This document shows positions 43,801 to 50,399 of a stretch of DNA of 50,399 nucleotides, piece after piece. A program made the position numbers and the translations under genes. Numbering within the stretch: position 1 is the stretch's first letter; each line of letters begins with the position of its first letter. The notes beneath the pieces were generated by a model. That model did not search any database, was not told the DNA's origin, and was given only the letters and a program-made list of their open reading frames with translations. The stretch lies in contig VBAQ01000002.1 of NCBI GenBank assembly GCA_005883765.1, positions 13,787 through 64,185 of the forward strand. The letters run 5' to 3'. This DNA comes from Bacteroidota bacterium (GTDB taxonomy: Bacteria > Bacteroidota > Bacteroidia > Chitinophagales > Chitinophagaceae).

Positions 43801-44195
43801 CAGTAAACATGCGGGGTTTCCCGCAAAATGTAGCCAACGGAAATAATGCTATTGTTATAAATAGTGAGGTTCGAATGCCTCTGTTCTCGACGTTGTTGAA
43901 TAAGCCAATCAACAATGCGTTTCTCCGAAATTTCCAGGTGGTACAGTTTTTTGATTTGGGTACTGCGTGGAATGGTCAATTCAGTAAAATTGAAAGGCCT
44001 TCTGTGATCTATGGCGCGGATCCTTTAACCGTGAGAATAAAAGCAGGAGGCATTGGTCCCTTTGTAGGCGGATATGGTTTTGGTGCCCGCAGCACCTTGT
44101 TGGGTTATTTTGTCCGCTTTGATGCAGCCTGGGAAATGAATGGCTTTTTCAAAGGGAAACCACAGGTTTATGTGGCGCTGGGTATGGACTTTTGA
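40839..44195 (+). CDS. Large exported protein: peptidase-MA-like head, propeller-like middle and C-terminal outer-membrane barrel
   Basis: An 1118-aa Bacteroidota envelope protein. A signal peptide (about residues 1-22) is followed by a peptidase-MA-like region; the expected HExxH helix reads RQGLARIL (136-143) and the second helix is PKWLTDGYIEY (166-176), so the zinc site looks lost. Residues about 280-600 carry PD40/TolB-like repeats, then a linker rich in K/E, and from about 700 a 16-strand-like barrel resembling the surface-antigen/BamA family, ending in GMDF. Export to the outer membrane is likely; function is unknown. Single gene. Confidence 0.8.
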   Translation: MKKIISSVLSVAILITTQAQVSAVEFGKNRVQYQKFKWKYYQTENFNTYFSQDGLELGKYVAQVSEVELPGIEEFVEYGLQRRANIVVYNNFDEYRQSNIGLGIDWQTTGGVTKLVNNKMVVYFSGNHDSLRLQIRQGLARILVENILFGDDLGEFAANQALLDLPKWLTDGYIEYAAERWSPKLDDELKSALLSGDFNNFYQFAFVKPSLAGHAFWHYIGDKYGVNRTTYMLYLSRIYRNLNSASQKVTKKKFKQVLRDFMTDETQKYYKDIRGRRNVPKGQLSVTREIGKRDYIRFNANPQPRSFTYAFVEFRQGQYRVVLMENFLNRKVLLKYGVRANDNEQNPNYPILAWDGKGTRLACIYWTEGKLKLFVYDVVNRIKIVKDQELHQFDQVQDMKYMLDANTLILSAVKAGQSDIYVYKIDKGTIQQVTDDVYDDLDASFVSFPGKTGIIYSSNRPNATVASSSDSLPAKHFNIFMVDNWNQSEFKQISQLTDLKFGNARFPSQYNTTHFTFVSDENGINNRYAGFFKTERAGLDTLVFIGDEVLRNPSRDDVDSLLKEWNKNDIDSVGFVSVTNDSSYVFPLTNYQSSLLETRTAGDNSLVSEVVRQGNFKFLYRLRVDENALRRRNIAAKPTEYVKRLMEQQRLEAGKTELEKPQQTDSTKKSEDFFKSEFENEKKDSSQLGKVVTGEEITGPEPILKKAKVFEYRPPKYFVDYAVTGFNNTVFGTRFQPYAGGSGPIQLSNGDDFNGMIRMGTADLFEDVKFMGGFRLATSNLSNYDVLFSFMNYRKRLDWGAMVYRTNEKVGFLAGPPPSIAYPGLLRSNLYLINLQYPLDRVRSIRAKIGPRFDRSILKGVDQNTLEQPDLKKTFGQFDIEYVYDNTINPTLNIWKGLRYKAYFDWYTQLSNVSSTEGKFLLNAGFDARHYLPIYRNVIWAMRAAGDFSWGSQKVIYYLGGVDGWIAPKFNNANPPAPDIDYTYQSLAVNMRGFPQNVANGNNAIVINSEVRMPLFSTLLNKPINNAFLRNFQVVQFFDLGTAWNGQFSKIERPSVIYGADPLTVRIKAGGIGPFVGGYGFGARSTLLGYFVRFDAAWEMNGFFKGKPQVYVALGMDF

Positions 44196-44246
44196 TTGCT
44201 GACTGATTTTTTTGTCCTCGCAGCTTTCGCATTGTCTTCATCGCTT

Positions 44247-44402
44247 CGAATTCTTTGCGTTCACTGCGTCTTCCTTCCGTGCCTACCGGCAGGTTCGCCC
44301 ACTCTGCGTCCTAATATCTAATACTGAGCAAAAAACGCAGAGCTAATGCAAAGTTCGCAGCGATCTTCTTTAATCCGAATTCTTTGCGCTCACTGCGTCT
44401 TC
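44247..44402. repeat. Pair of 27-base direct repeats with CTTTGCG/CTGCGTC words
   Basis: Positions 44247-44273 and 44376-44402 are identical but for one base (core CTTTGCG-TCACTGCGTC). Between them lies an inverted relative (CGCAGAGCTAATGCAAAG, 44335-44352) and a degenerate copy of the glyS palindrome (GCCTACCGGCAGG, 44281-44293). The right copy lies inside the end of the DUF1361 gene and codes its last residues. Confidence 0.7.
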
Positions 44403-45092
44403 TTTGCGCGCCCTGCGTCCTATCTCGCCCAGATTTTTGACCGTGTAGTAGATGATGATCATCAAAAAAGCAAAACAAAAACTCATGGCCCATGCATATC
44501 GATAATCGTACGGATTAAAGATCATGTCGGCAATCTCAGCAAGTAATGAAAAAGGATTAACGATAATGTCCCAGCTATTGAAGCGTAAGAATCGTCCGAT
44601 GTAGATCCCGAAAGCATTAAGCCACATAACCAAACAGATCACCAGACCAGAAACAAATTTTCCTTTCGCCTCTGTTAAAAGCAATTCCATTTTGCGAATA
44701 GAAATTATGCCCAACAGGATACCGTTCCAGGCAAAAGAAAGTATCAGGGTAAGGTCAAACCAGGGATGTCCATTTTCCATATTCTGCAAATGGAAAAGAT
44801 CGGTGAGGATGTAAAAACAATTAGGCATGAATAAGATCCATAGAAACAGCAAAACGACCAGTCTGATCCTGTTCCGCAGCGCCTTTTCATTTTTACAGAT
44901 CTCTTCAGATATAAAGAAAGGTACATAAGCAAGGAAAAGATTCCATGCGAGAAAGGCATAACTGAACCGGCCTGACGTCATTATCCTGATCAACAATAAC
45001 ACGATGCTGAATGCCGAAGAAATCAAGATCCAATCCCGGATTGTAAATACGGGTGTGCTCTTTTTTTCTATTTTAACTGGCAAGTTTTTCAT
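44370..45092 (-). CDS. DUF1361 membrane protein
   Basis: A 240-aa protein with about six predicted helices and the family core FMPNCFYILTDLFHLQ and FNPYDYRYAWAMSF. Function of DUF1361 is unknown. Its start overlaps the end of dgkA by four bases. The final residues (RRARKEDAVSAKNSD) come from a repeat, so the original stop was probably just upstream and has been lost. Confidence 0.85.
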   Translation of the reverse strand: MKNLPVKIEKKSTPVFTIRDWILISSAFSIVLLLIRIMTSGRFSYAFLAWNLFLAYVPFFISEEICKNEKALRNRIRLVVLLFLWILFMPNCFYILTDLFHLQNMENGHPWFDLTLILSFAWNGILLGIISIRKMELLLTEAKGKFVSGLVICLVMWLNAFGIYIGRFLRFNSWDIIVNPFSLLAEIADMIFNPYDYRYAWAMSFCFAFLMIIIYYTVKNLGEIGRRARKEDAVSAKNSD

Positions 45093-45484
45093 ACATGTAT
45101 CTTAGGGAGAAAAATAATTGCGCCGGTTAAGAATGCCGCCAACGCAGAAATTAGTACAGCCGCCGCCGAAACATCCTTTATGAACTTTATGGAAGGATGA
45201 TGATCTTTTGAAACCATATCGCACAATTTTTCAACGGCGGTATTAAATAATTCCGTTGTCCACACGAACCCTGTCGCGAGAATGATAGCGATTAGCTCTC
45301 CCATAGTTACACTAAAAAATATGGCGGCTGCCAATACCGTTATCGTAATGAACAAATGGATAATCGCATTGTGTTGAGTAGCGAAAAACCTGTTCAAGCC
45401 CTCGAACGCGTAGCGGAAACTTTTCAGTCTTGCTTTAATTGAAAAGGAATTTGATTGTTCGTGTTTAACTATCATTTCTTTCAT
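45089..45484 (-). CDS. dgkA: Diacylglycerol kinase (DgkA/undecaprenol kinase type)
   Basis: A 131-aa three-helix integral membrane kinase that phosphorylates diacylglycerol or undecaprenol using ATP. The conserved FVWTTELFNTAVEKLCD motif and FRYAFEGLNRFF amphipathic helix are present. It lies 12 bases after creD and overlaps the DUF1361 gene, so the three are likely co-transcribed. An undecaprenol-kinase role would fit cell-wall lipid recycling; this is inference. Confidence 0.92.
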   Translation of the reverse strand: MKEMIVKHEQSNSFSIKARLKSFRYAFEGLNRFFATQHNAIIHLFITITVLAAAIFFSVTMGELIAIILATGFVWTTELFNTAVEKLCDMVSKDHHPSIKFIKDVSAAAVLISALAAFLTGAIIFLPKIHV

Positions 45485-45496
45485 TTTTTAGAGAAT

Positions 45497-46798
45497 TTAC
45501 CATTGCACTCGTTTTGAATAATGCATCACAATAGCCAACGCCGCGAAGAGTCCAATGCTTCCAAGTAATAAAGCATAATCTTGTAGTTGCAGGATCGTGA
45601 ACACAAAGGAATACATCAGTACAAGAATGAGCGATAAAAGCATTGAAAGCTTCGTAGAATTCAATAACCCTTTTACAAACCAGGTGATGACTGCCACTGT
45701 CGCCAATGTTGCCACTGCATATGCCCCATTAAAACCTATGTATTCGGAAAATGACAACAATAGTGTATAAAAAAGAATCAATGCAAAGCCAATGAGTGCG
45801 TAGTGAATAGGATGAACCGATTTTTTGTTGTTTGTTTCAATAAGAAAAAACGCGGTAAAAGTTAGCAGGATACAGAGGATCGCATATTTCACAGACCGCA
45901 TGGTTTTCTGGTATCCATTGACCGGGATGAAGAGATCCGTACCGAATGAGGCCGAGCTTAAGTTATAACTATCATCCTTCCAGGTTTGCGGAAAATTTCT
46001 CGTATGAGAAAGACTTTTCCATTTTGCAAAAAAACCGGACTTGGAAATGGCTGAGGTGTCTGGCAATTGATTACCTGTAAAGCTGGGATCAGGCCAGGTT
46101 GATTGCATTTGCACGGTTGTCTGTTTTCCAACGGGCGTAAACAAAAGTTGTTCTGAGCCATTGAGGCTAATTTGCCCGGAGAATTTGATGGTCGACGTTG
46201 CATCGTTGGAACTGATGGACACAGGCGAAACAAAGCAATCTTTAAACACAGCGTTATTTACATTCGACGGTATAAAGGATAGAACGCTATCGTTCCAATT
46301 TATCCTTAATTCATCTTTCAAACCCTTTGCGTCATTTATTCCCATGCATACATAAGCCTCGTTCCACACCATGTCGCCCGGAGTAAGTTTTAATTTTTCC
46401 AATGGCAACGGGGCAAAATGTCCGCTTAGCTCAACAACAGAAGAATAAAGCATTACCTGGTAAATGCCGCGATATTTCTTTATCGGAGCCACTCTTGATG
46501 TAATTGACAATTCATCGGGTAAAAAATAAGCCCACGACTTTATGATGATAGGCCTTCCATTATTATCTGTTGATGACCGTGTATAGGGAATAACCAAGAC
46601 AGGGCCAGTAATATTTTGTCGGTCTGCCCATTTGTTGCTTATCTCGGTAAATGCTTCCTTCTGCCTCGCTTCCCTTTCACGGATAAGATTTTCTACAAAA
46701 TAAGCCGGTATCAAAAGTAATAATGCAAGAACGCCAATGAGTAGTCCCTTGACGATCAATTTGCTTTTCTGCCAAATATTGTTTGCTACAGTTTCCAT
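45497..46798 (-). CDS. creD: CreD family inner-membrane protein
   Basis: A 433-aa protein: one N-terminal helix, a long periplasmic domain (about residues 45-285) and five C-terminal helices, the CreD layout. Conserved segments are ITGPVLVIPYT near the N-terminus and VHPIHYALIGFALILFYTLLLSFSEYIGF in the membrane part. In Enterobacteria CreD belongs to the CreBC response to cell-wall stress; the role in Bacteroidota is unclear. The frame continues upstream to 46897 but ATG at 46798 fits. It starts four bases after the small membrane protein gene. Confidence 0.9.
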   Translation of the reverse strand: METVANNIWQKSKLIVKGLLIGVLALLLLIPAYFVENLIREREARQKEAFTEISNKWADRQNITGPVLVIPYTRSSTDNNGRPIIIKSWAYFLPDELSITSRVAPIKKYRGIYQVMLYSSVVELSGHFAPLPLEKLKLTPGDMVWNEAYVCMGINDAKGLKDELRINWNDSVLSFIPSNVNNAVFKDCFVSPVSISSNDATSTIKFSGQISLNGSEQLLFTPVGKQTTVQMQSTWPDPSFTGNQLPDTSAISKSGFFAKWKSLSHTRNFPQTWKDDSYNLSSASFGTDLFIPVNGYQKTMRSVKYAILCILLTFTAFFLIETNNKKSVHPIHYALIGFALILFYTLLLSFSEYIGFNGAYAVATLATVAVITWFVKGLLNSTKLSMLLSLILVLMYSFVFTILQLQDYALLLGSIGLFAALAIVMHYSKRVQW

Positions 46799-46802
46799 CT
46801 TA

Positions 46803-47033
46803 TTAATTTTTATTTTCCAAAGAAGTTTTTTCGGCGATCCATTTCCACCAAAACGCGGTGCATGTAGTATATACAAACATTTCATAGAGGTCATCACTTA
46901 CTGAATGACCATTCCGTGTAACAGCCATATAAATTGGGATCAAAAAAATAATGGCGAGGACCGTAATAAATATCCCCATGACGTGTGTGGGTATGTAAAC
47001 CCAACCGAATTGTTTGAACCATATCTGTTTCAT
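46803..47033 (-). CDS. Small membrane protein upstream of creD
   Basis: A 76-aa protein with two predicted helices (MKQIWFKQFGWVYIPTHVMGIFITVLAIIFLIPIYM and LYEMFVYTTCTAFWWKWIAEK). It is translated directly before creD with four bases between stop and start, suggesting a tight functional link. No family is known to me. Confidence 0.75.
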   Translation of the reverse strand: MKQIWFKQFGWVYIPTHVMGIFITVLAIIFLIPIYMAVTRNGHSVSDDLYEMFVYTTCTAFWWKWIAEKTSLENKN

Positions 47034-47070
47034 GTGTTGACTTTTTGGTTATTAAGAGCATTTAAAATGT

Positions 47071-48445
47071 TTAAGCAATGGCCGGGAAAGGCGATCTCTC
47101 TGGTCGACCCTGGGTATTATCAACTTTAGATAAAATTGTTTCCAGCAATGGCAGCATTTTGTTTAGTCCTTTAGTTTTAATAATAAAATTCCAGAGAGGT
47201 TCAAATTTTTTCCATCCTCCTGCATACGCGAAATGCTTAACAACATGCTTCAACTTGTCATGTTGCCAGCTTCCTTTCCAGATATTTGACCAACTGTAAA
47301 AAGAACGATAAGCCCAGTCGTAACCTCGTTTTAATTCGACAGTTGATAAGGCTTTTGTCTTATAAACAACATGCCTGGTATCATACAGATCCCAATGACG
47401 ATGGAGGATCCGATTCTCTTTCTCCATGCTTTGGAAAAGTCTCGTTCCCGGATAAGGAGTCAGGATATGATAAGTAGAAGTTGTAAGTGCATTTTTAACC
47501 CCCCAGTCCACCGTTTTTTTAAAAACATCATTATCGTCTTCATCCAAGCCAAATACAAAACTTCCATTGATCATGATCCCGAGAGAATGCAATCGCTGAA
47601 TGGCTTCTTCATAATTTCTTCCGAGGTTTTGCTTTTTATTACTCTGTGAAAGGTTGGACGAGCTTAATGTTTCAAAACCTACAAATACACTCCGCAGACC
47701 AGCATCTGCTGCCTTTTCAATCAGGTCGCCTCTTAAAATAGCATCAATAGTGGAGGCCCCCTGGAATACCCTGTTCATTCCTTTCATCCCTGCAAAGAGT
47801 GCGGAAGCGAATTTGTAATTACCGAGCAAATGATCATCAATCAATCTCCTTCAACGCGGCGTCAACTCGTTGCGTGTAAAAAGATTTGCCGCCTTCAAAA
47901 AAAGCATCTTTATAACAGAAGTCACAGTGATGAGGACAACCCCTTGAAACGACAATGGAGTTTGGCACTAAATAGAGATTGCGTTTGATGAGATCCCTTC
48001 TTATTGGAGGAATATCATCGATTTCTCTTTTTGCGTTTACATAAATTCTCTTCGGATTTTTTTTCCTGAAGTCTTTGAGAAATTGTGGGAATATATCCTC
48101 GCCGGGACCGATAAAAATACTGTCGGCATGGGGCATTGCTTCTTCGGGTAATGAGCTCACGTGTAAGCCACCAAGACATACATAAACACCTTTTTTCCTG
48201 TAGTGGTCTGCCAATGCATAGGAGCGATATGCATTTGTGATATAAACCTGGATCACTACAAGATCCGGGCTATCATTGATATTTAGTTTTTCGACATGTT
48301 CGTCCTGCAAATCAATTTCATCATGAGCTGAGCCATAAGCAGCGAGCGTAGCCAGCCCAAGAGGCGGAAATAAAGAGTACTTTATCGGTCGCCAATATGG
48401 ATTTTTTGCTTCCGTTAATGCTGGCAATATCATTTTAATTTTCAT
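47071..48445 (-). pseudogene. B12-binding radical SAM protein, split by a short deletion
   Basis: Two frames together give one protein. The first (48445-47837, 202 codons) has a cobalamin-binding-like domain and the radical SAM cysteines SRGCPHHCDFCYKDAFF, then stops after ALKEID. The second frame resumes with DDHLLGNYKFASALFAGMKGMNRVFQG and ends at 47071. Members normally have about 10 residues (of the type RLPGRHLYFL) between EID and DDHLLG; these appear deleted together with the frame. The protein class includes methylases and carbon-ring modifying enzymes; substrate unknown. I call it a pseudogene, though the two frames overlap by eight bases. Confidence 0.82.
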
Positions 48446-48944
48446 ACACCGAATTTTGACGTGACAAACTTTCTATTTCATTTATTTTATTATAGCAAAT
48501 GCCCAATGGGATCAGCCCGGCAATTCCAAATGAACAATCAATTATCCGCCACCAAAAAGGAATACCACGGAAATAACCAACAATAAGAGCAAAGGGAAGT
48601 ATCAGTAAACAGGCAGTCGCGCCGAACTCGATCACCCATTTATTTTTCACCGGATCTTTGTAAGGACCGATAAAGGCAATGGCGATGATAATATGAGCGA
48701 AGGCCAGCCAGTCGTAACCATAAAACAAATACGGATATTTTTCACCCGTGTTTTTTATAGCACTGAGGACTTCATTCAGCCAATTTCCCATTGCAGAATC
48801 CGGATCGAAAAACCTTGCTGCGATCGACAATTCCTGCTCGGCAGGCATGGCAGTAATGCCGCTTAGTATCAGCATGGCAATGAAAAAGACCAGCCATCGC
48901 TTGATCGCTCTTTTATTTTTTTCTATGCGGAAAGTGCTTTGCAT
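48435..48944 (-). CDS. Membrane protein (169 aa)
   Basis: Four predicted helices, starting MQSTFRIEKNKRAIKRWLVFFIAMLILSGITAMP. It includes YLFYGYDWLAFAHIIIAIAFIGPYKDPVKNKWVIEFG. No family recognised. It lies 24 bases after the HTH regulator and overlaps the radical SAM gene by 11 bases, so it belongs to the same leftward unit. Confidence 0.78.
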   Translation of the reverse strand: MQSTFRIEKNKRAIKRWLVFFIAMLILSGITAMPAEQELSIAARFFDPDSAMGNWLNEVLSAIKNTGEKYPYLFYGYDWLAFAHIIIAIAFIGPYKDPVKNKWVIEFGATACLLILPFALIVGYFRGIPFWWRIIDCSFGIAGLIPLGICYNKINEIESLSRQNSVYEN

Positions 48945-48968
48945 TTCAAAGTGATTAGTTAAAAAAAA

Positions 48969-49268
48969 TTATTTTACTCCTTTGATCACGTTTTCCAAGG
49001 CAGCAATATGATCGGAGAAAGCTTTTTCTCCTGCCTTGGTGACTGCATAGGTTGTATTTGTTTTTCTACCGATGAATCCTTTATGTACTTTGATATATCC
49101 ATTGTCTTCAAGATTTACCAGGTGTGTGGCGAGGTTACCATCTGTTACTTCCAGCATTTGTTTAAGATCATTAAAATTTACCTCCTCATTCACCATGAGT
49201 ATGCTCATTACACCCAGGCGAACGCGATTATCAAAAATTTTATTTAAACCAATAATCGGATTTTTCAT
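48969..49268 (-). CDS. Winged-helix transcriptional regulator (HTH_34-like)
   Basis: A 99-aa single-domain winged-helix DNA-binding protein, like the MarR/ArsR-type HTH_34 family: NFNDLKQMLEVTDGNLATHLVNLEDNGYIKVHKGFIGRKTNTTYAVTKAG. It has no evident ligand site. It leads the leftward set (membrane protein, radical SAM, creD, dgkA), which it may control. ATG at 49268 is preferred over the one two codons upstream. The dyad at 50216-50232 next to the upstream gene is a possible operator for it. Confidence 0.9.
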   Translation of the reverse strand: MKNPIIGLNKIFDNRVRLGVMSILMVNEEVNFNDLKQMLEVTDGNLATHLVNLEDNGYIKVHKGFIGRKTNTTYAVTKAGEKAFSDHIAALENVIKGVK

Positions 49269-49336
49269 AAACAACTCCCATAAAGGAGGTAAATTTTTTA
49301 TAATTGATCATTAAAGAACTAAACGTTGAAGAGTCA

Positions 49337-49486
49337 CCGACGCTTCGGTCGGGATGCCGACATTTATCGTCGGCCATATGAAATAAAGCTGGTAACACTA
49401 TAATCAACTTTCTTATAAAGAACTTTTTTTAATAAAAAGAGTGCATCAACCTAAGTTCCCCTTTGCGCCGACGCTGACGCCGTCGG
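49337..49486. repeat. Cluster of GC-rich hairpins
   Basis: Three hairpins with similar CCGAC/GTCGG stems lie in this spacer: 49337-49352, 49356-49374 (GCCGAC/GTCGGC) and 49468-49486 (CCGACG/CGTCGG). Farther right, CTTTAGCGCAAGCGTTAGG follows. They stand out in an A+T-rich spacer. Confidence 0.5.
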
Positions 49487-49524
49487 GCACAGTCTAAGGC
49501 GCCGGCCGAGCTTTAGCGCAAGCG

Positions 49525-50208
49525 TTAGGGAATAGGGGTTGTATTTCTTTCATACTTCCACCACATAATAACTCCGTAAACGACGTGCAGCACACCAAAG
49601 CCAACCGCCCAGAAATACAAACCTGAGTGAATGAATTGCGTATTTACCAAGCCCAGGATAATTTCCAAATAGCCCAAATAGCGAACATCACTCAAGGTGT
49701 ACTTACTTCCATTGACCAGCGCAAGTCCATAAAAAATTAGGCACGCAGGTGCCACAAAATGCCATTCACTATATTGAAGCATAGCCAGTACAAAAAGTCC
49801 ACCGGCCACCAAAGGGATCAAAACATTCCACAACAGCTTCCTTACCGTCAGATCCCAAACAGGCAAATGGTTTTGCTTTGCTCTTCTCCACGTGAAAACA
49901 AAGGCAAGGAGCAAAGCGGCCAGCAACACTATTCCGGCAAGAAGAACGAGTTTAACTTTCAATACTTCAAAATCTTTATCTGTGTAACCCACGCCATGAT
50001 TGTATCTTAAATAATAATCCTCAAGAATGGCGTTTGCAAAATAGGCGCCGATCAATGCGCAAAGACCCGCAGCAACACCGCTTAATCCGCTCAATGAGAT
50101 AAATCGCGAGGATCGCTCCATGATACGCTTTATATCACTGATCTCCCGCAAGGTGTCGGCTGGTCCGGGCGACCCGCCCGGTCGCATTGATTGATTTTGT
50201 TCACTCAT
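49525..50208 (-). CDS. Membrane protein (227 aa) upstream of the HTH regulator
   Basis: Six predicted helices with a hydrophilic N-terminus (PADTLREISDIKRIMERSSRFISLSGLSGVAAGLCALIGAYF). The IMERSSRFISLSGLSGV segment is typical of Bacteroidota membrane proteins coded next to HTH_34 regulators and CreD. The start MSEQNQS at 50208 is preferred to one three codons upstream. Function unknown; possibly a partner or sensor of the regulator. Confidence 0.78.
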   Translation of the reverse strand: MSEQNQSMRPGGSPGPADTLREISDIKRIMERSSRFISLSGLSGVAAGLCALIGAYFANAILEDYYLRYNHGVGYTDKDFEVLKVKLVLLAGIVLLAALLLAFVFTWRRAKQNHLPVWDLTVRKLLWNVLIPLVAGGLFVLAMLQYSEWHFVAPACLIFYGLALVNGSKYTLSDVRYLGYLEIILGLVNTQFIHSGLYFWAVGFGVLHVVYGVIMWWKYERNTTPIP

Positions 50209-50215
50209 AGAAAGC

Positions 50216-50232
50216 ACTTTGTGCTACAAAGT
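50216..50232. promoter_or_regulatory. Operator-like dyad before the membrane protein gene
   Basis: ACTTTGTGCTACAAAGT is a perfect 7-bp inverted repeat around GCT, a few bases upstream of the 50208 start and overlapping a TACTTTG -7-like box (read leftward), with TTTG about 21 bases further upstream. The position suggests a repressor site, likely for the winged-helix regulator. Confidence 0.5.
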
Positions 50233-50336
50233 ACACACACGGTTTTGACTTTTCCAAACTTTTTGTCGGTTATTTAACATAGACGGTCGATAAAATAAAG
50301 CGCTCCTTTTATCGTTCTGTACATTTGTTCCCCAGT

Positions 50337-50399
50337 ATGAGAAGATTGGAATTACTGTTAACCCTGTCCCTGTTGAGCTTCGGATTTGTCCTGCATGCT
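50337..50399 (+). CDS. N-terminus of a secreted protein (cut by window edge)
   Basis: Only 21 codons are inside the window: MRRLELLLTLSLLSFGFVLHA, a typical signal peptide. A TACATTTG -7-like box sits at 50320-50327. The rest, and the function, lie outside. Confidence 0.55.
   Translation, partial: MRRLELLLTLSLLSFGFVLHA

Noticed and set aside
44247-44402. CRISPR array
   Set aside because: Only two copies 129 bases apart with no regular spacers and no cas genes; it is a dispersed repeat.

Overview
The window is chromosomal DNA from a Bacteroidota bacterium, probably close to Chitinophagaceae. Signs of this are a short (about 290 aa) primary sigma factor with the Bacteroidota N-terminus, promoter-like TTTG-N19-TAnnTTTG boxes, a long-tailed ribosomal protein S16, DUF6089 and DUF1361 proteins, START-like and CreD proteins, and few Shine-Dalgarno sites. 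No tRNA, rRNA, CRISPR array, insertion sequence or prophage was recognised by eye.

Layout. 1-3329: leftward assimilatory sulfate reduction block (cysN cut by the window edge, cysD, cysH) with an Rrf2 regulator and an OsmC protein. 3340-6862: a CDF metal transporter, an LptF/LptG-type permease, an unknown protein and a START-like protein. 7158-18156: housekeeping genes on the + strand (rpoD, a GxxExxY gene, ffh, a MurC-like ligase, a nitroreductase, rpsP, rimM, DNA polymerase IV, a VOC protein, an M20 dipeptidase, an S4 RNA-binding protein). 18248-30379: an ABC exporter and many small secreted, outer-membrane or lipoprotein genes, two DinB-fold enzymes, a hydrolase, PAP2 and DUF1080 proteins, with a decayed tricorn-like gene fragment. 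30463-40613: glyS, YihY, MazG, dtd, arfB, a di-heme peroxidase, a flippase, a second PAP2 protein, an HXXEE protein and a metallo-beta-lactamase-fold hydrolase. 40839-44195: an 1118-aa envelope protein (peptidase-like head, propeller-like middle, C-terminal barrel). 44370-50208: a leftward set with an HTH regulator, membrane proteins, a broken B12-binding radical SAM gene, CreD, DgkA and a DUF1361 protein. 50337 to the edge: the signal peptide of a new + strand gene.

The most unusual feature is between the genes. Many spacers hold clusters of short reiterated 'words' of several unrelated families, often with copies in opposite orientation at the two ends. Two clusters enclose GxxExxY (PD-(D/E)XK-like) genes, one apparently intact and one frameshifted. 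A third is a gene-less cluster that starts, like the first, directly after the T-run of a terminator. A separate palindromic repeat is inserted in frame inside glyS.

Three genes carry lesions: ffh has a single in-frame TAG, the second GxxExxY gene has a one-base frameshift, and the radical SAM gene has a short out-of-frame deletion. The ffh lesion in an essential gene needs a check against reads before a biological explanation is preferred. All calls come from reading the sequence and from family knowledge; no database search was possible.
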